The notes under the pieces are model-generated. The model saw only the letters and a list, made by a program, of their open reading frames with translations. It had not been told where the DNA came from and did not search any database. This document shows positions 1 through 9,400 of a stretch of DNA of 64,000 nt, in pieces. The translations under genes and the position numbers were made by a program. The DNA is from Legionella parisiensis. Lineage in GTDB: Bacteria; Pseudomonadota; Gammaproteobacteria; Legionellales; Legionellaceae. The stretch covers positions 2,571,861 to 2,635,860 of the forward strand of contig NZ_LNYQ01000013.1 of assembly GCF_001467945.1 (NCBI RefSeq). Direction: 5' to 3'. Each line of letters opens with the position of its first letter. The first letter of the stretch is position 1.

Positions 1-177
1 GGCCAACCATCCCTTTTTATTGCAAGCTTAGTTATCTTGATTGGTGCCGCAGTAGGAGGGTTAACATTGGTTACGCTTGCCAGGAAAGTGAAAAAGGTCC
101 CTAAATTAGCAGTACTGGTTCATCCAATCATTGCCATTGCCGGATTAATTGCCTTGATAATCTATGTCATGCCCTAA
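1..177 (+). CDS. C-terminal fragment of a membrane protein (5' end outside window)
   Basis: The first frame is open from the window edge to a TAA at 175-177 and encodes 58 residues. The fragment has a hydrophobic stretch rich in Ile, Val, Ala and Gly, then a short basic loop (RKVKKVPK), then a second hydrophobic stretch ending in YVMP. This looks like the last two membrane helices of an inner-membrane protein. It ends one base before the stop codon of the convergent DJ-1/PfpI gene. Too little is present to name a family. Confidence 0.6.
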   Translation, partial: GQPSLFIASLVILIGAAVGGLTLVTLARKVKKVPKLAVLVHPIIAIAGLIALIIYVMP

Positions 178-178
178 A

Positions 179-832
179 TTATTCGGGTTCAAACTTATTT
201 ATTAACAGGCGTTCACGAAGAGATAGAACCAGTGCTTTTGGTGCTTTCTCTGGTGAGCCCGAATTAAATGGCGGTTCAGGATCATATTCCAAGCCAAGTT
301 GTAAGCTTTGCGCTACGTTTATATCAGCAAGTTTTGCAGCAAGATATAATGCCATATCAATACCTGCTGAAACACCAGCTGCTGTAATGATTTTTCCATC
401 CTCAACAAACCGCTTGTGTGTAGGTATTGCTCCCCAGTTTTTTAAGCGATTCATTACAGCCCAATGAGTGGTCGCATTAATTCCTGATAAAATCCCTGCT
501 GCACCTAAGATTAAGCTTCCAGTACAGACCGAGGTAGTCCATAAGGTATGTTCATGAGTTGCTTTAACCCATGCAAGTATTTCAGGAAATTCACGCAATG
601 CGGTTGCATTACCAGCCCCTGGAACCAATAAAACATCGGTATGTGAAATATCGGTTATTGCATGCTCAGCAATCAGAGTAAGTCCGGAACATGTACGTAC
701 CGGTCCTGAGTTTAGGCCAACCCTTTGCACCACAACTTCTGGTAAACGACTTAGTACCTCATAAGGGCCAATTGCATCCAGAACAGTCATTCCTTCATAA
801 AATAAAAAAGTAATGTGCAGTGGTTTATGCAT
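179..832 (-). CDS. DJ-1/PfpI-superfamily protein, isonitrile hydratase-like
   Basis: The 217-residue protein has the DJ-1/PfpI fold signature. The nucleophile elbow is SVCTGS with Cys103, followed by LGAAGIL and an ATTHW motif (His123). The N-terminal motif GMTVLDAIGP supplies Asp19 where many DJ-1 proteins have Glu; this Asp is typical of the isonitrile hydratase (InhA) and ThiJ-like subgroup. Length is normal for the family. The gene lies only 6 bases downstream of phnA on the same strand, so the two are probably co-transcribed. The cysteine and aspartate suggest a working enzyme, but the substrate cannot be read from sequence; glyoxalase-like, amidase-like or regulatory roles also occur in this superfamily. 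Confidence 0.85.
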   Translation of the reverse strand: MHKPLHITFLFYEGMTVLDAIGPYEVLSRLPEVVVQRVGLNSGPVRTCSGLTLIAEHAITDISHTDVLLVPGAGNATALREFPEILAWVKATHEHTLWTTSVCTGSLILGAAGILSGINATTHWAVMNRLKNWGAIPTHKRFVEDGKIITAAGVSAGIDMALYLAAKLADINVAQSLQLGLEYDPEPPFNSGSPEKAPKALVLSLRERLLINKFEPE

Positions 833-838
833 CTCTAT

Positions 839-1183
839 TTATCCCTTCTTAACAAATTGAGATTTTAATTTCATGGCGCCAACTCCATCAATTTTACAAT
901 CGATATCATGATCACCATCAACCAAACGAATGTTTTTTACTTTAGTACCAATTTTTACTACTTGTGATGACCCTTTTATCTTGAGATCTTTAATTACTGT
1001 CACTGTATCCCCATCCTGGAGAATCTGACCATGCGCATCTTTGATAATTCGTTGCTCATCATGTCCGTGTTCTTCTGCTCCATCTTTTGCCCATTCATAG
1101 GAGCATTCTGGACAAATGAATTGATTACCATCTTCATAAGTATATTCTGAATTACATTGAGGACATTGGGGCATCTGGGGCAT
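839..1183 (-). CDS. yjdM: PhnA/YjdM family zinc-ribbon protein
   Basis: This 114-residue protein starts with [10 protein letters not shown] and has a second pair in FICPEC, together forming a four-cysteine zinc ribbon. A small beta-rich C-terminal domain contains the segment [15 protein letters not shown] typical of PhnA/YjdM. Despite the historical name (alkylphosphonate uptake), the family is widespread without phn genes and its role is unclear. A ribosome-binding site GGAATAATA lies directly before the ATG. It is followed after 6 bases by the DJ-1/PfpI gene. Family assignment is firm; cellular function is unknown. Confidence 0.88.
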   Translation of the reverse strand: MPQMPQCPQCNSEYTYEDGNQFICPECSYEWAKDGAEEHGHDEQRIIKDAHGQILQDGDTVTVIKDLKIKGSSQVVKIGTKVKNIRLVDGDHDIDCKIDGVGAMKLKSQFVKKG

Positions 1184-1243
1184 TATTATTCCAATTCAAA
1201 AAAATTAACAATTTAGACCGGATAGTATACCAAAAACGCTTGA

Positions 1244-1663
1244 TTAGTCTCCAACAACAGTAATAACCAGATGACGTTTTTGTGATTGATAGCGATGCTC
1301 GTAAAGATAAATTCCTTGCCATGTCCCCAACGTTAATTTTCCACTTTGAATTGGAATGGTTAAGCTTGTTTGAGTTAACACAGTACGAACATGTGCAGGC
1401 ATATCATCCTTACCTTCACTCACATGTTTAAAAAGAGGATCACCATCAGGAACTAACCGCACCATGAAATTTTCCAAATCCATACGAACCTGAGGATCAT
1501 AATTTTCACAAAGCATCAAAGAAGCACTGGTATGTTTGAGAAATAAATGGCATAAGCCCTGTTGGATTGTGACTTTCGCCAGAATATTTTTTATTGCATC
1601 AGTTATATCCTGAGTGCCGCGACCTGTGGTATTAAAGGAAATGGGAAACTGTTCAATTTTCAT
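1244..1663 (-). CDS. yjbQ: YjbQ/UPF0047 family protein
   Basis: The 139-residue protein matches the UPF0047/YjbQ family. It contains the conserved block HTSASLMLCENYDP, then DGDPLFKHVSEGKDDMPAH, and the C-terminal LGTWQGIYLYEHR, which supply the conserved histidines of the family pocket. Family members are annotated as secondary thiamine-phosphate synthases because some can replace ThiE, but the physiological role is uncertain. I start at the ATG at 1661-1663; an upstream in-frame TTG would add three residues, and neither has a strong ribosome-binding site. The gene is on the same strand as yggU and phnA but separated by gaps of 60-80 bases. Confidence 0.88.
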   Translation of the reverse strand: MKIEQFPISFNTTGRGTQDITDAIKNILAKVTIQQGLCHLFLKHTSASLMLCENYDPQVRMDLENFMVRLVPDGDPLFKHVSEGKDDMPAHVRTVLTQTSLTIPIQSGKLTLGTWQGIYLYEHRYQSQKRHLVITVVGD

Positions 1664-1739
1664 AAAATTCAATTCATTAAGTGTTCGTTGCTTTTAGGGT
1701 CCATTACATTCCTACTATCGCAAAATTTTACGCTTCGAT

Positions 1740-2015
1740 TCAAAACAAATCATCAGGTGCTACCTCACTATTGATAACCCTAATTAGTTTATGTCTTGAT
1801 TTATCCCCGCGCTGTAATTCAACTTTTTTTATTGGTACCTGAAATATCTGCGCAATATACTTCAACAATACTTTGTTGGCACGACCTTCAATTGGCGGTG
1901 CATTTAAGCGAATTTTAAGTTCACCCTCATAAATCCCGACAATCTCTGTTTTTTTGGCACCTGGCTGAACATATAAGTGAAGGGTTAAACCTTCAGCTTC
2001 GTGTTTATACCACAC
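1740..2015 (-). CDS. yggU: DUF167/YggU family protein
   Basis: The 91-residue protein has the DUF167 pattern: an N-terminal LTLHLYVQPGAKKTEIVG strand-turn, then LKIRLNAPPIEGRANK (the family hallmark PPxxGxAN) and a C-terminal GDKSRHKLIRV. Family length is about 95 residues. The start is GTG at 2013-2015, preceded by AGGAATAATACC, a good ribosome-binding site. YggU often follows yggT in proteobacteria; here no yggT is next to it, and the upstream 580 bases hold no recognisable gene. Biochemical function is not known. Confidence 0.88.
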   Translation of the reverse strand: MWYKHEAEGLTLHLYVQPGAKKTEIVGIYEGELKIRLNAPPIEGRANKVLLKYIAQIFQVPIKKVELQRGDKSRHKLIRVINSEVAPDDLF

Positions 2016-2594
2016 GGTATTATTCCTGGAATTTTTTTATAAATAATTTCTAGTAAAAACTGTCATGGTTCATCCTTTATCAATTAACTTTTTTAAAAAT
2101 CTGTAAATCCTCATCATTAAACCCATGATATAGATCATTTTTTGTTTTTACTCTTACCAGAGCCAAAATGTGAGATAAAGTGATAAAAAATTGTTTTTTC
2201 CCCATTCCATATTATAAGTCTCAGGGTTATGTTGATAAAGAATTCAACAATCCTTAACTTGCTAGTACCTCCTTCCCCCATCTCATTTATGAACAGCATC
2301 TAATCCTTTTATTCTGTTCCGCAACCTCCAAACCCAATGTAGCAGTCAATGCAGTTTGGTAACCCAAAGGATGAATAAAGGCTCTCGATTACTGCTTTGC
2401 CATTTCTTAAACCAGAGGTTAAAGCCTTCATCAATGTTACAATAGATTATACAAATTAAATGATTTATTGATAGCTTACAAGATAGAATGAAAAATTCTT
2501 AAGATCTGTTTCCATCTGGGCTCAATCTAGAAAATGGAAACAGACGCCAGGATTTGATTGCCCAGGTTACAATCCCCGATTCAATCACATTAAT
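2016..2594. other. Gene-poor region with one inverted repeat
   Basis: I find no convincing coding region here. An inverted repeat (TCTGTTTCCAT at 2505-2515 and ATGGAAACAGA at 2534-2544, 11 bp with an 18-base loop) sits about 50 bases beyond the stop of the ankyrin-like gene and may end its transcript, although no T-run follows. A short open stretch on the minus strand around 2290-2390 reads like a piece of protein but is bounded by stops and is not recognisable. The stretch may be the relic of a lost gene. Confidence 0.4.
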
Positions 2595-3371
2595 TTAACT
2601 TGAAAAACCAATGGTACTCACAACCTTATCCATACTTTCTAAAGTGCTCGTATAATTCTTATCGAGCAACTTCATATCCTCTTCCAATTTATGACGATTA
2701 AGTTCATCCATTTGTTCTTTTGTTTTTTGCATTTCATGGGTATGGGAGAAAAATGAGTCAACATGAGTCGCAATACTCACCCCATTTTTTCCAATTTGAG
2801 ATTGAAACCATGATTTCGTGTTAGGAGCAGGATTCTCTTTAGTGATTAAACGCACAGGAAGCGTTCCATCGCTCAACGCTTCAGAAAGATTATCTCCTGC
2901 TTTTTCTAATCGTTCGAGTAAGGTGGGATCATCGGTTGCAATTGCATATCGTATGGTTGCATCCCGAATGATAGTAAGCATTTTCGTGTAATTTTCTAGC
3001 TTACCTTTTGCTGCCCTTTCCAAATTTTTTTTGGCTATTGTATAAGCTAATTTATCACCATCCAAAACTATGCGTTTATCTTCAGCAAAAATTTCCAATA
3101 TATCTGGGCGTCCTGTAGAAAGAATTGCTCCAACAGTTGTTTGGGTAGCCTCTGGGCTTTTATTTTCAAAACTAAGATCGGGATGTTTTGCAATAAATTG
3201 AATTAGATCCAAGGGGGGAACTAGAGCAAGAACAACCCTCATAAGAAGTGTCCTGCCATTGTTATTTACTGCGTTCACCAACTCTGGATGGTGGGTAATC
3301 AGTGTTTTAACTTTTTCATATTCTTTTTTACTTACAGCCTCCCATAATGCATCTTCATAAATTGACGGCAT
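2595..3371 (-). CDS. Ankyrin-type repeat protein, putative effector
   Basis: The 258-residue protein has no signal peptide or membrane segment. Residues 6-45 form an ankyrin-like pair of helices (LWEAVSKKEYEKVKTLITHH, then a VNNNGRTLL loop that fits the ankyrin TPLH position as RTLLM). A second weaker repeat covers about 46-95. The rest is helical and charged, ending in a coiled-coil-prone segment (about 210-245, rich in KEQMDELNRHKLEE). Small ankyrin proteins are common Dot/Icm effectors in Legionella, but nothing in the sequence proves secretion. A ribosome-binding site GGGAGAG precedes the ATG. It is the first of four unknown minus-strand genes up to 14,701. Confidence 0.6.
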   Translation of the reverse strand: MPSIYEDALWEAVSKKEYEKVKTLITHHPELVNAVNNNGRTLLMRVVLALVPPLDLIQFIAKHPDLSFENKSPEATQTTVGAILSTGRPDILEIFAEDKRIVLDGDKLAYTIAKKNLERAAKGKLENYTKMLTIIRDATIRYAIATDDPTLLERLEKAGDNLSEALSDGTLPVRLITKENPAPNTKSWFQSQIGKNGVSIATHVDSFFSHTHEMQKTKEQMDELNRHKLEEDMKLLDKNYTSTLESMDKVVSTIGFSS

Positions 3372-3464
3372 TTTTTTCTCTCCCTATCATAAAAAATTGG
3401 TTTAATTATACCAAAAAATGGGAGCATGCTGTCATATAATATTCCAATGATTAGGAAAAATGGA

Positions 3465-5390
3465 TTACATTCCCACACTTTTTTGATGTTTATTTTGGGA
3501 ATGAAGCATTGAGGCAAGGCTATCTTTTACATGGTTTAAGGGATCATAATCAATTCCTAAATCACATGCATCACAAATTTTTTGAATATGAGTTGGGCTC
3601 GCTTTATCAAATCCCATTGATTTTGCATCTTTAATAAGAGTTTCGATTTTTCCTATTTTTTCTGCAATTTTAGGCTCGACCTCTTCATTCAAGTCACTAA
3701 GAACACTGGATAACTCTTTTAGTGCCGATTCATAATTGCGTTGTTTTTCCGAATCAAATTCAATAAGTTCAGTCCCATCACTTACAGCGCTCACAAAAAA
3801 ACCATATCGTTCGACCTGTGCTGATTTTTTAGAGGATACGGACTCATGCTGCTCTGTGCTTTTTAGCTTGATAACAGGTTTATCTAATTCTGCTTCATTG
3901 TTTTGTTTTTCAGGTAAATGTATCGGTTCAATCCTTTCACCTTCTGGTTGAAGCTGTTTTGCCTCTGCAAGCTCATCAGTTGGCATACTTGATTTTCCCT
4001 TGATGACTAGCTCTTTAGGCTCAGGAACATTGGATTTAGAAGATTCAGAACCCCTATCAACCGTTTCTTGTAAAGAATTATGTGAAGTGGGAATCATGGT
4101 ATCAATACTATCTTGTGGAGCAACAAACATTTGTTTCAAAAAGTATACATTGAGGTCAAAACACTTTTTTGCTTCATCCGATAGTATTGGTTTAATAATA
4201 CTCGCTATCGTTTCCAAGTCTTTATTGCATGCGCTTAATAAAATTTGGGTTGATTCATAACGCTCAACTGTTCTTAATTTTACTTTATACTCGTGTAATC
4301 GAAGCAACGAAGCATCCAATTTGCTTATTTGTTTTTCATCCAGATCATCGGCAGGGCACTTCTTTAATTCATCAATAATTAAGCTCAAACCACTATCGAT
4401 GTCATCCAAAGCATGAGCACGTGCATTTTCATATTGAGTAGATAGCGTCTCCTTCTCTCTCTGCCACTCAGCTTTAATTGCTTGGCTTTCTTTTTCAAAG
4501 TTTTTGACAATTTCATGATGTTCCTCATAAATCATTTGCAATTGTGGTGATTCGTGACGAACCTCTTCAAAAAAAGCATCGAAAGCCTCTTGAGCTTCTT
4601 TAAGTTTTCCTTGTTTCACTTGGTACTGTTGCTCCATGAGCTCCAACTCTGACGAGACTCCATCCAATGGATCCACCTGAGCATACTCTAATTCCATTTC
4701 ATTTTTCATTGTAATTAAAGTGTTATACAGTGTAATTGCCTTTTGCTTTGTTTCTTCACAAATATATTCATCTTGAGAAATTAAATTTAATGCCTTTTGC
4801 ATCAAGACAATATGTTCTTCATAAGATGTATCAATGAGTTTAATTTGCTTTACATGATGGATGTGAGTAATTCGCTCCATTTCCTCTTCATAATATTGAT
4901 ACAAACTCATATTCGTTATACCGTAAAGCGACTTTTCCCATTCTGATGTAGGTAGATGTGGTGGTTTAGGTGCCTCAGATTGGAGTGTTGATGATTGTTT
5001 TTTTGGGGGGATAAATAAAAATTTTTGTATATTTGCTGCGGCAGCTTGTGCGCACTCTTTTTCAATTTCTTCAAGTAATGCAATTTCTTTTGTCAATAAA
5101 TGCTTATCTTTGAAAAGTTCGCGAATGATATCAAAACGCCCACTAACCGTCAGAAAAAAGAGCAAATTATGTTCGCACACATGCACGAATTCTTTAAAAA
5201 TTTGTTCGTTTTGATGAATTACGTCATTTTTATTTTGAATCGCATTAAGCCTTCTGAGCCATCCTAAATAAGAAACCAAAAGCGGATAAGTTGCCTCGGA
5301 TAACTCACGCTGTTTCAGGATTAAATCACTTGGATTGCCCATTACCCGTTTTAAATGTTCATCTGGTGATATATGAAGTATTCCCATCAT
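3465..5390 (-). CDS. Large helical coiled-coil protein, putative effector
   Basis: This 641-residue cytoplasmic-type protein is almost entirely predicted helix. Residues about 170-350 are heptad-rich (runs such as EQQYQVKQGKLKEAQEAFD), consistent with a long coiled coil. Residues about 440-540 are low-complexity, rich in Ser, Glu, Lys and Pro, and look disordered. A second helical domain follows at the C terminus. No enzyme motif is visible. Long coiled coils joined by a disordered Glu/Ser-rich linker are common in Legionella effectors, so this is a candidate only. Start is the first of two adjacent ATGs behind CAGGTAGTGA. The family is not recognised. Confidence 0.6.
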   Translation of the reverse strand: MMGILHISPDEHLKRVMGNPSDLILKQRELSEATYPLLVSYLGWLRRLNAIQNKNDVIHQNEQIFKEFVHVCEHNLLFFLTVSGRFDIIRELFKDKHLLTKEIALLEEIEKECAQAAAANIQKFLFIPPKKQSSTLQSEAPKPPHLPTSEWEKSLYGITNMSLYQYYEEEMERITHIHHVKQIKLIDTSYEEHIVLMQKALNLISQDEYICEETKQKAITLYNTLITMKNEMELEYAQVDPLDGVSSELELMEQQYQVKQGKLKEAQEAFDAFFEEVRHESPQLQMIYEEHHEIVKNFEKESQAIKAEWQREKETLSTQYENARAHALDDIDSGLSLIIDELKKCPADDLDEKQISKLDASLLRLHEYKVKLRTVERYESTQILLSACNKDLETIASIIKPILSDEAKKCFDLNVYFLKQMFVAPQDSIDTMIPTSHNSLQETVDRGSESSKSNVPEPKELVIKGKSSMPTDELAEAKQLQPEGERIEPIHLPEKQNNEAELDKPVIKLKSTEQHESVSSKKSAQVERYGFFVSAVSDGTELIEFDSEKQRNYESALKELSSVLSDLNEEVEPKIAEKIGKIETLIKDAKSMGFDKASPTHIQKICDACDLGIDYDPLNHVKDSLASMLHSQNKHQKSVGM

Positions 5391-5527
5391 TCACTACCTG
5401 ATTTATGTTTATATTTTATCAAAGTATAGTATTTTTTATATTTACTGCGATTATTGTGTCTAATTTGCAAATTATTTGACAATGAGTGATGGTGATGGCT
5501 AAAAGAAGTAAAAGTGAACTTGACAGT

Positions 5528-6250
5528 TTAATGTCGTACGTTTTTAGGAAGGTAATTCATTACGCAATAGCTCAAACATTTAGCATTGATAATTTCAAGA
5601 TCTCGAAAATAGGTGATCTCTGCTAAATAAAAATCAAAAGTTTCCTGAATTGCTTCAAAATATCCTTTAATTACCACTGAGTAGCGCATTTTAGCTGTAT
5701 AGTGTAGCTCGAGTAATTTAGAATATAAGAAAGTTATTTCATATGCACATTGTGTATGTGCCGTTAAAGCAACATCAAAACAATTTGCTTCAAGTAATTT
5801 ATTTTTTAGCTTATTTATGTTGCCGATCATATTGGAAAGGTAAAAGTTAATTTTTTCCATTTCTGCTTTATAAACCCCACCCAGTACATCAGGTACAGAA
5901 TGGAGCATTTCACGTAAGAAATTCAAATCCGCAATGTAATTTCCTAATACGTTAGTTTTCTTCATTTCAATAAATCGTGCTTGCCATTCTATCAAGTGCA
6001 TCACAGTACGTTTATATGCGATCAGTTCTTTTTCTTTAGAATTATCCAGGGTAGGAAGTTTTTTACTGACTTTTAAGTGCTCTATCCGTCCAATCACCAT
6101 AAAACATGCATTTTTAATATCTTCAAAAGTTAATGATTCAAATTTATTGGTTTCAATTTTTTCACCAATCGCATCAATAACCTTTACTACTTCAGGAGAT
6201 AACATTGCCGTTCCAGATTTCAATATCACCTTGATCTGATTATAGTTCAA
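5528..6250 (-). CDS. Helical protein of unknown function
   Basis: The 240-residue protein is predicted to be all-helical, with no signal peptide, membrane span or recognisable catalytic motif. The annotated start is a TTG at 6248-6250 without a clear ribosome-binding site. An internal ATG at 6203-6205 (Met16, context GGAACGGCAATG) is equally plausible and would give 225 residues. It lies between the coiled-coil gene and the giant SecA-like gene, all on the same strand. Gaps of about 140-150 bases on each side argue for separate promoters or loose linkage. I do not recognise the family. Confidence 0.5.
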   Translation of the reverse strand: MNYNQIKVILKSGTAMLSPEVVKVIDAIGEKIETNKFESLTFEDIKNACFMVIGRIEHLKVSKKLPTLDNSKEKELIAYKRTVMHLIEWQARFIEMKKTNVLGNYIADLNFLREMLHSVPDVLGGVYKAEMEKINFYLSNMIGNINKLKNKLLEANCFDVALTAHTQCAYEITFLYSKLLELHYTAKMRYSVVIKGYFEAIQETFDFYLAEITYFRDLEIINAKCLSYCVMNYLPKNVRH

Positions 6251-6305
6251 TATTTAAACAATAAAGGAGCTCGCCTTTTGAATTTGTGATATTGAGTAAA
6301 CCTCT

Positions 6306-6334
6306 TTCCAAACTCGCTGCATTAGAGTTTGGAA
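6306..6334. repeat. Inverted repeat downstream of the giant gene
   Basis: TTCCAAACTC at 6306-6315 pairs perfectly with GAGTTTGGAA at 6325-6334 across a 9-base loop. It lies about 70 bases past the stop codon of the giant minus-strand gene, where a transcript end is expected. No uridine-rich tract follows on the minus strand, so a classical intrinsic terminator is not proven. Confidence 0.45.
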
Positions 6335-6400
6335 GGAAAGCGAGCACATGGAGCTTTTTTTGTAACTTATGTAGCTCTTTTTACCAGCGCTACAAATTTA

Positions 6401-9400
6401 TTACATAAAAAGTTCCATAGTTTTGTTTGTTTGATCCGATAGATCAGCTTGTGGATGCCTGATTTCTGACCGTATCGCGGGTTTCAGTGCTACTTGGGGA
6501 ATAGGTTGCGCTTGTTTCATTTTAATGACGGATAGCTGTTTCTCAAATTCCAAAAGTTCAGATGGGTTAGTAATTCGCATAACATAAATCCCACCTTTTT
6601 TCTGTTCCTCATCAATTTTCTCATTGAGAAATGCAACTTGTTGTTTCAAAGACTCTACTTGTTCTGCTATCTGTTGCCGCAAGTTACCAAGCTCGGAGGC
6701 TAGTACACCTTGCTTCTTTTCAATATCTGGACGAAATGCATGGATCAAATTGCCTTCGGGTCTTCTTAATAATTCATTAAAATCCAAACGCCAATCTTCC
6801 ATATCTTCTGGAGTAAAGACATAGCTTGCCACATAAGAAGAAATACTCCCCCAGACAGTTTTAGGTTTCATGCCTTCAACCATCCGCCCATGCAAATCCA
6901 TAAATCCGATTTTTAAAATGATATCCTGAATTTTATCGATTTCTTCTGGTTGCAAATCAGGAAACTTAAATGTTTTGATTAACTCTCTATCGAGAAAACT
7001 ATTGCGGACTTTTTCAGAAAAGGAGCTTAAATCTTTAGGTATTTGCTCGGCCACATATTCTTTTAAAACCAGAACTTCATTAACCTGGTCCTGAAATTTC
7101 TTAGGAAATAGCTCTATGTTCGGTTTAATTTTTGCTCCAAATTGAAGCAGGGGTAATTGCTCTTTTATCAATCGGTCAAAAGCTAAAAGTTGCTCATTCA
7201 CTTTGACTAGTCTCGCTTCCAAAATTTTTCGCTCTTCGGTTAGCTCGTGAGCACGAGAATTATATTGGGTAAAATTATGGAGTAAAGGATGCGAACCAGT
7301 ACCTTTGATCACTAAATCAAAATAATCACTAAAACCATTATGTCCTTCTTTTAGCCTAACCTCTTTCACAGCAAACCCGTTTAATCCATTAAGTTTTTCT
7401 TTAAGATTATCCGCCTTACGTGTCAAAAACTTACTCGTATTAAGTAACTCCTTATGATCCTGGCTAAATTTTTCACAAAGATTGCGAACCTCTCCTCGCA
7501 GACGAATTGCAAACTCTTGTAGCTTAGAACTTGTTCTCGTCAAATCTCCTACTTTATCTGCGAGAAAATAATACATTTCATAAAAACCATAGATCGTGTT
7601 ATTTTCTGCTTGCATTGCGTTTAATGTGCTCTTAATCGCATTCCATTGACCATTTTTTTGTAATAGAGGTTCTTCCTCCTCAATAACTTGAATCGCAAAA
7701 TCCAGTTTTCCTTTCATCACTTCATACAGAGACGCCTCTTTACAATCATGTATAAAATCAGCATCCAATTCATTTTCATTGGAACTCATCGCCGCTAATC
7801 CATCAAGAGTAGCTAGAGTTCCTTTAATTAAAGTACGTATGTTATGGAAGCCAAAAGAAAATATCCATAAACCTTCCAGTTGCACTTCATGTTTTATCAA
7901 TACAGTATACAAGTTCTTAATCGCACTTTGCCTTTCAGGTAACGTTTTAGCACCTTTTAAAATGTAGGTGGCATTCAATATGGCGTCCGCAGCATCAGTA
8001 ACAGCAGAACATTCGAGTAAATATCCTAAGCCGCGATGTTCTTTCATTGCCCAAGATAGGCTGCTTTCCAAATCGACAACAATTTCTGCCGCCACTTGAT
8101 CCAAATAAATTGTTTTTAATTCCCGCAACTCCTCTGTTTCTTCAAGATCGGCTTGTTGATACACCCTTAACAATTCTTGAATTATTGGCTGCATGGCATA
8201 TTTTTCAGCAAATCGATCTTCAGGCAAATAATTCGCATAATCAATTAAAAGATCAATGAGAATATCTAAATTCGTTGCTCGCTCAATTTGTCTAACCAAT
8301 AATGATTGCGTGGTTTTATTTAAATAAGCATTATTTTTTATAATACGGCAAATATCTGCAGCAAATAGTTTTACCTGGCTTTTAACAAAGGCACCACAAT
8401 AAGCCTCTACATTGCCATCAGTAAAGCGCAGCATCGCTCCGTTTACTTCCAATCCAGATTCAACATAACGACGCGTCTTTTTCTTCTGAGCAAGCATTTC
8501 TTTTTTGCTTTCATATTCTGCCAATCGATGAAGCTGCAATTGTTCACTTAATGACACTCCATCCAGATAATGAAACCTCAGCGCATTGACTGAATCTTCT
8601 ACAAGGAAAGGCTTAGCCTTTTCTTTAAGAAAGTCACATTGCTGCTCCCAAATCACATTGACCGCAACTTCATAGGCAGCCACTGCGTCATCCAGTGTTC
8701 TCGTAAGTAATTCTTTATTAACATTACGACGCACATAAGGATTGGAATATTTTTTCTGGGGATCAGAATGCGCAAGACATTCGGCCCATTGTTCACTCAA
8801 AACAAGAATCAAGTCATCTCTTTGGACCAATAACTCAGCATCCAATGTTTTCCATTCAGATTTTGGATAAACAAGATGTAAAAATTCTTTCCATTCCTTG
8901 AATTGCTGTAGAACTACCTGTTGTATATTAGAAGCTGTTTGAATGTAATGACGCTCAACCGCAATATCCTCATTTCGTTGCCTTTTTACCTGCGCTAATT
9001 CAACAAGCATTTCCTCACGGCCCTCATCGGACTGATAGAAACAAGATTGTGATAAAAATGATCCATACTCTTCATAAATTACAATATGCCTACCTGGTTT
9101 ATCATTTCCGGCAATATGATTCATAATTTGCTGCGTATCATGAGGAGTATTCAATTCAGTCTGAATCGTCAAAAACCCTTTAGTATGCTTTGTATCAAAA
9201 GAAGATTTTTGTCCGAGTCTTGAAGTAACAATAGTTATTGTATTTTCTTTGCCGCACTGATTTTTTATCCAGTTTTCTTGTAACTTGCCAGCATCTTTAA
9301 ATGCAGCAATATTTTTTTTAGTAAATAGCTCTTTCAGTTTTCCTTCAAGGAATTCTACCTCATGAGCGTCTTTAGCAAGGATAACAATAGGTTGTCCATT

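Noticed and set aside
2290..2390. Short minus-strand peptide fragment in the 2-kb gap
   Set aside because: Bounded by stops and without a recognisable family.
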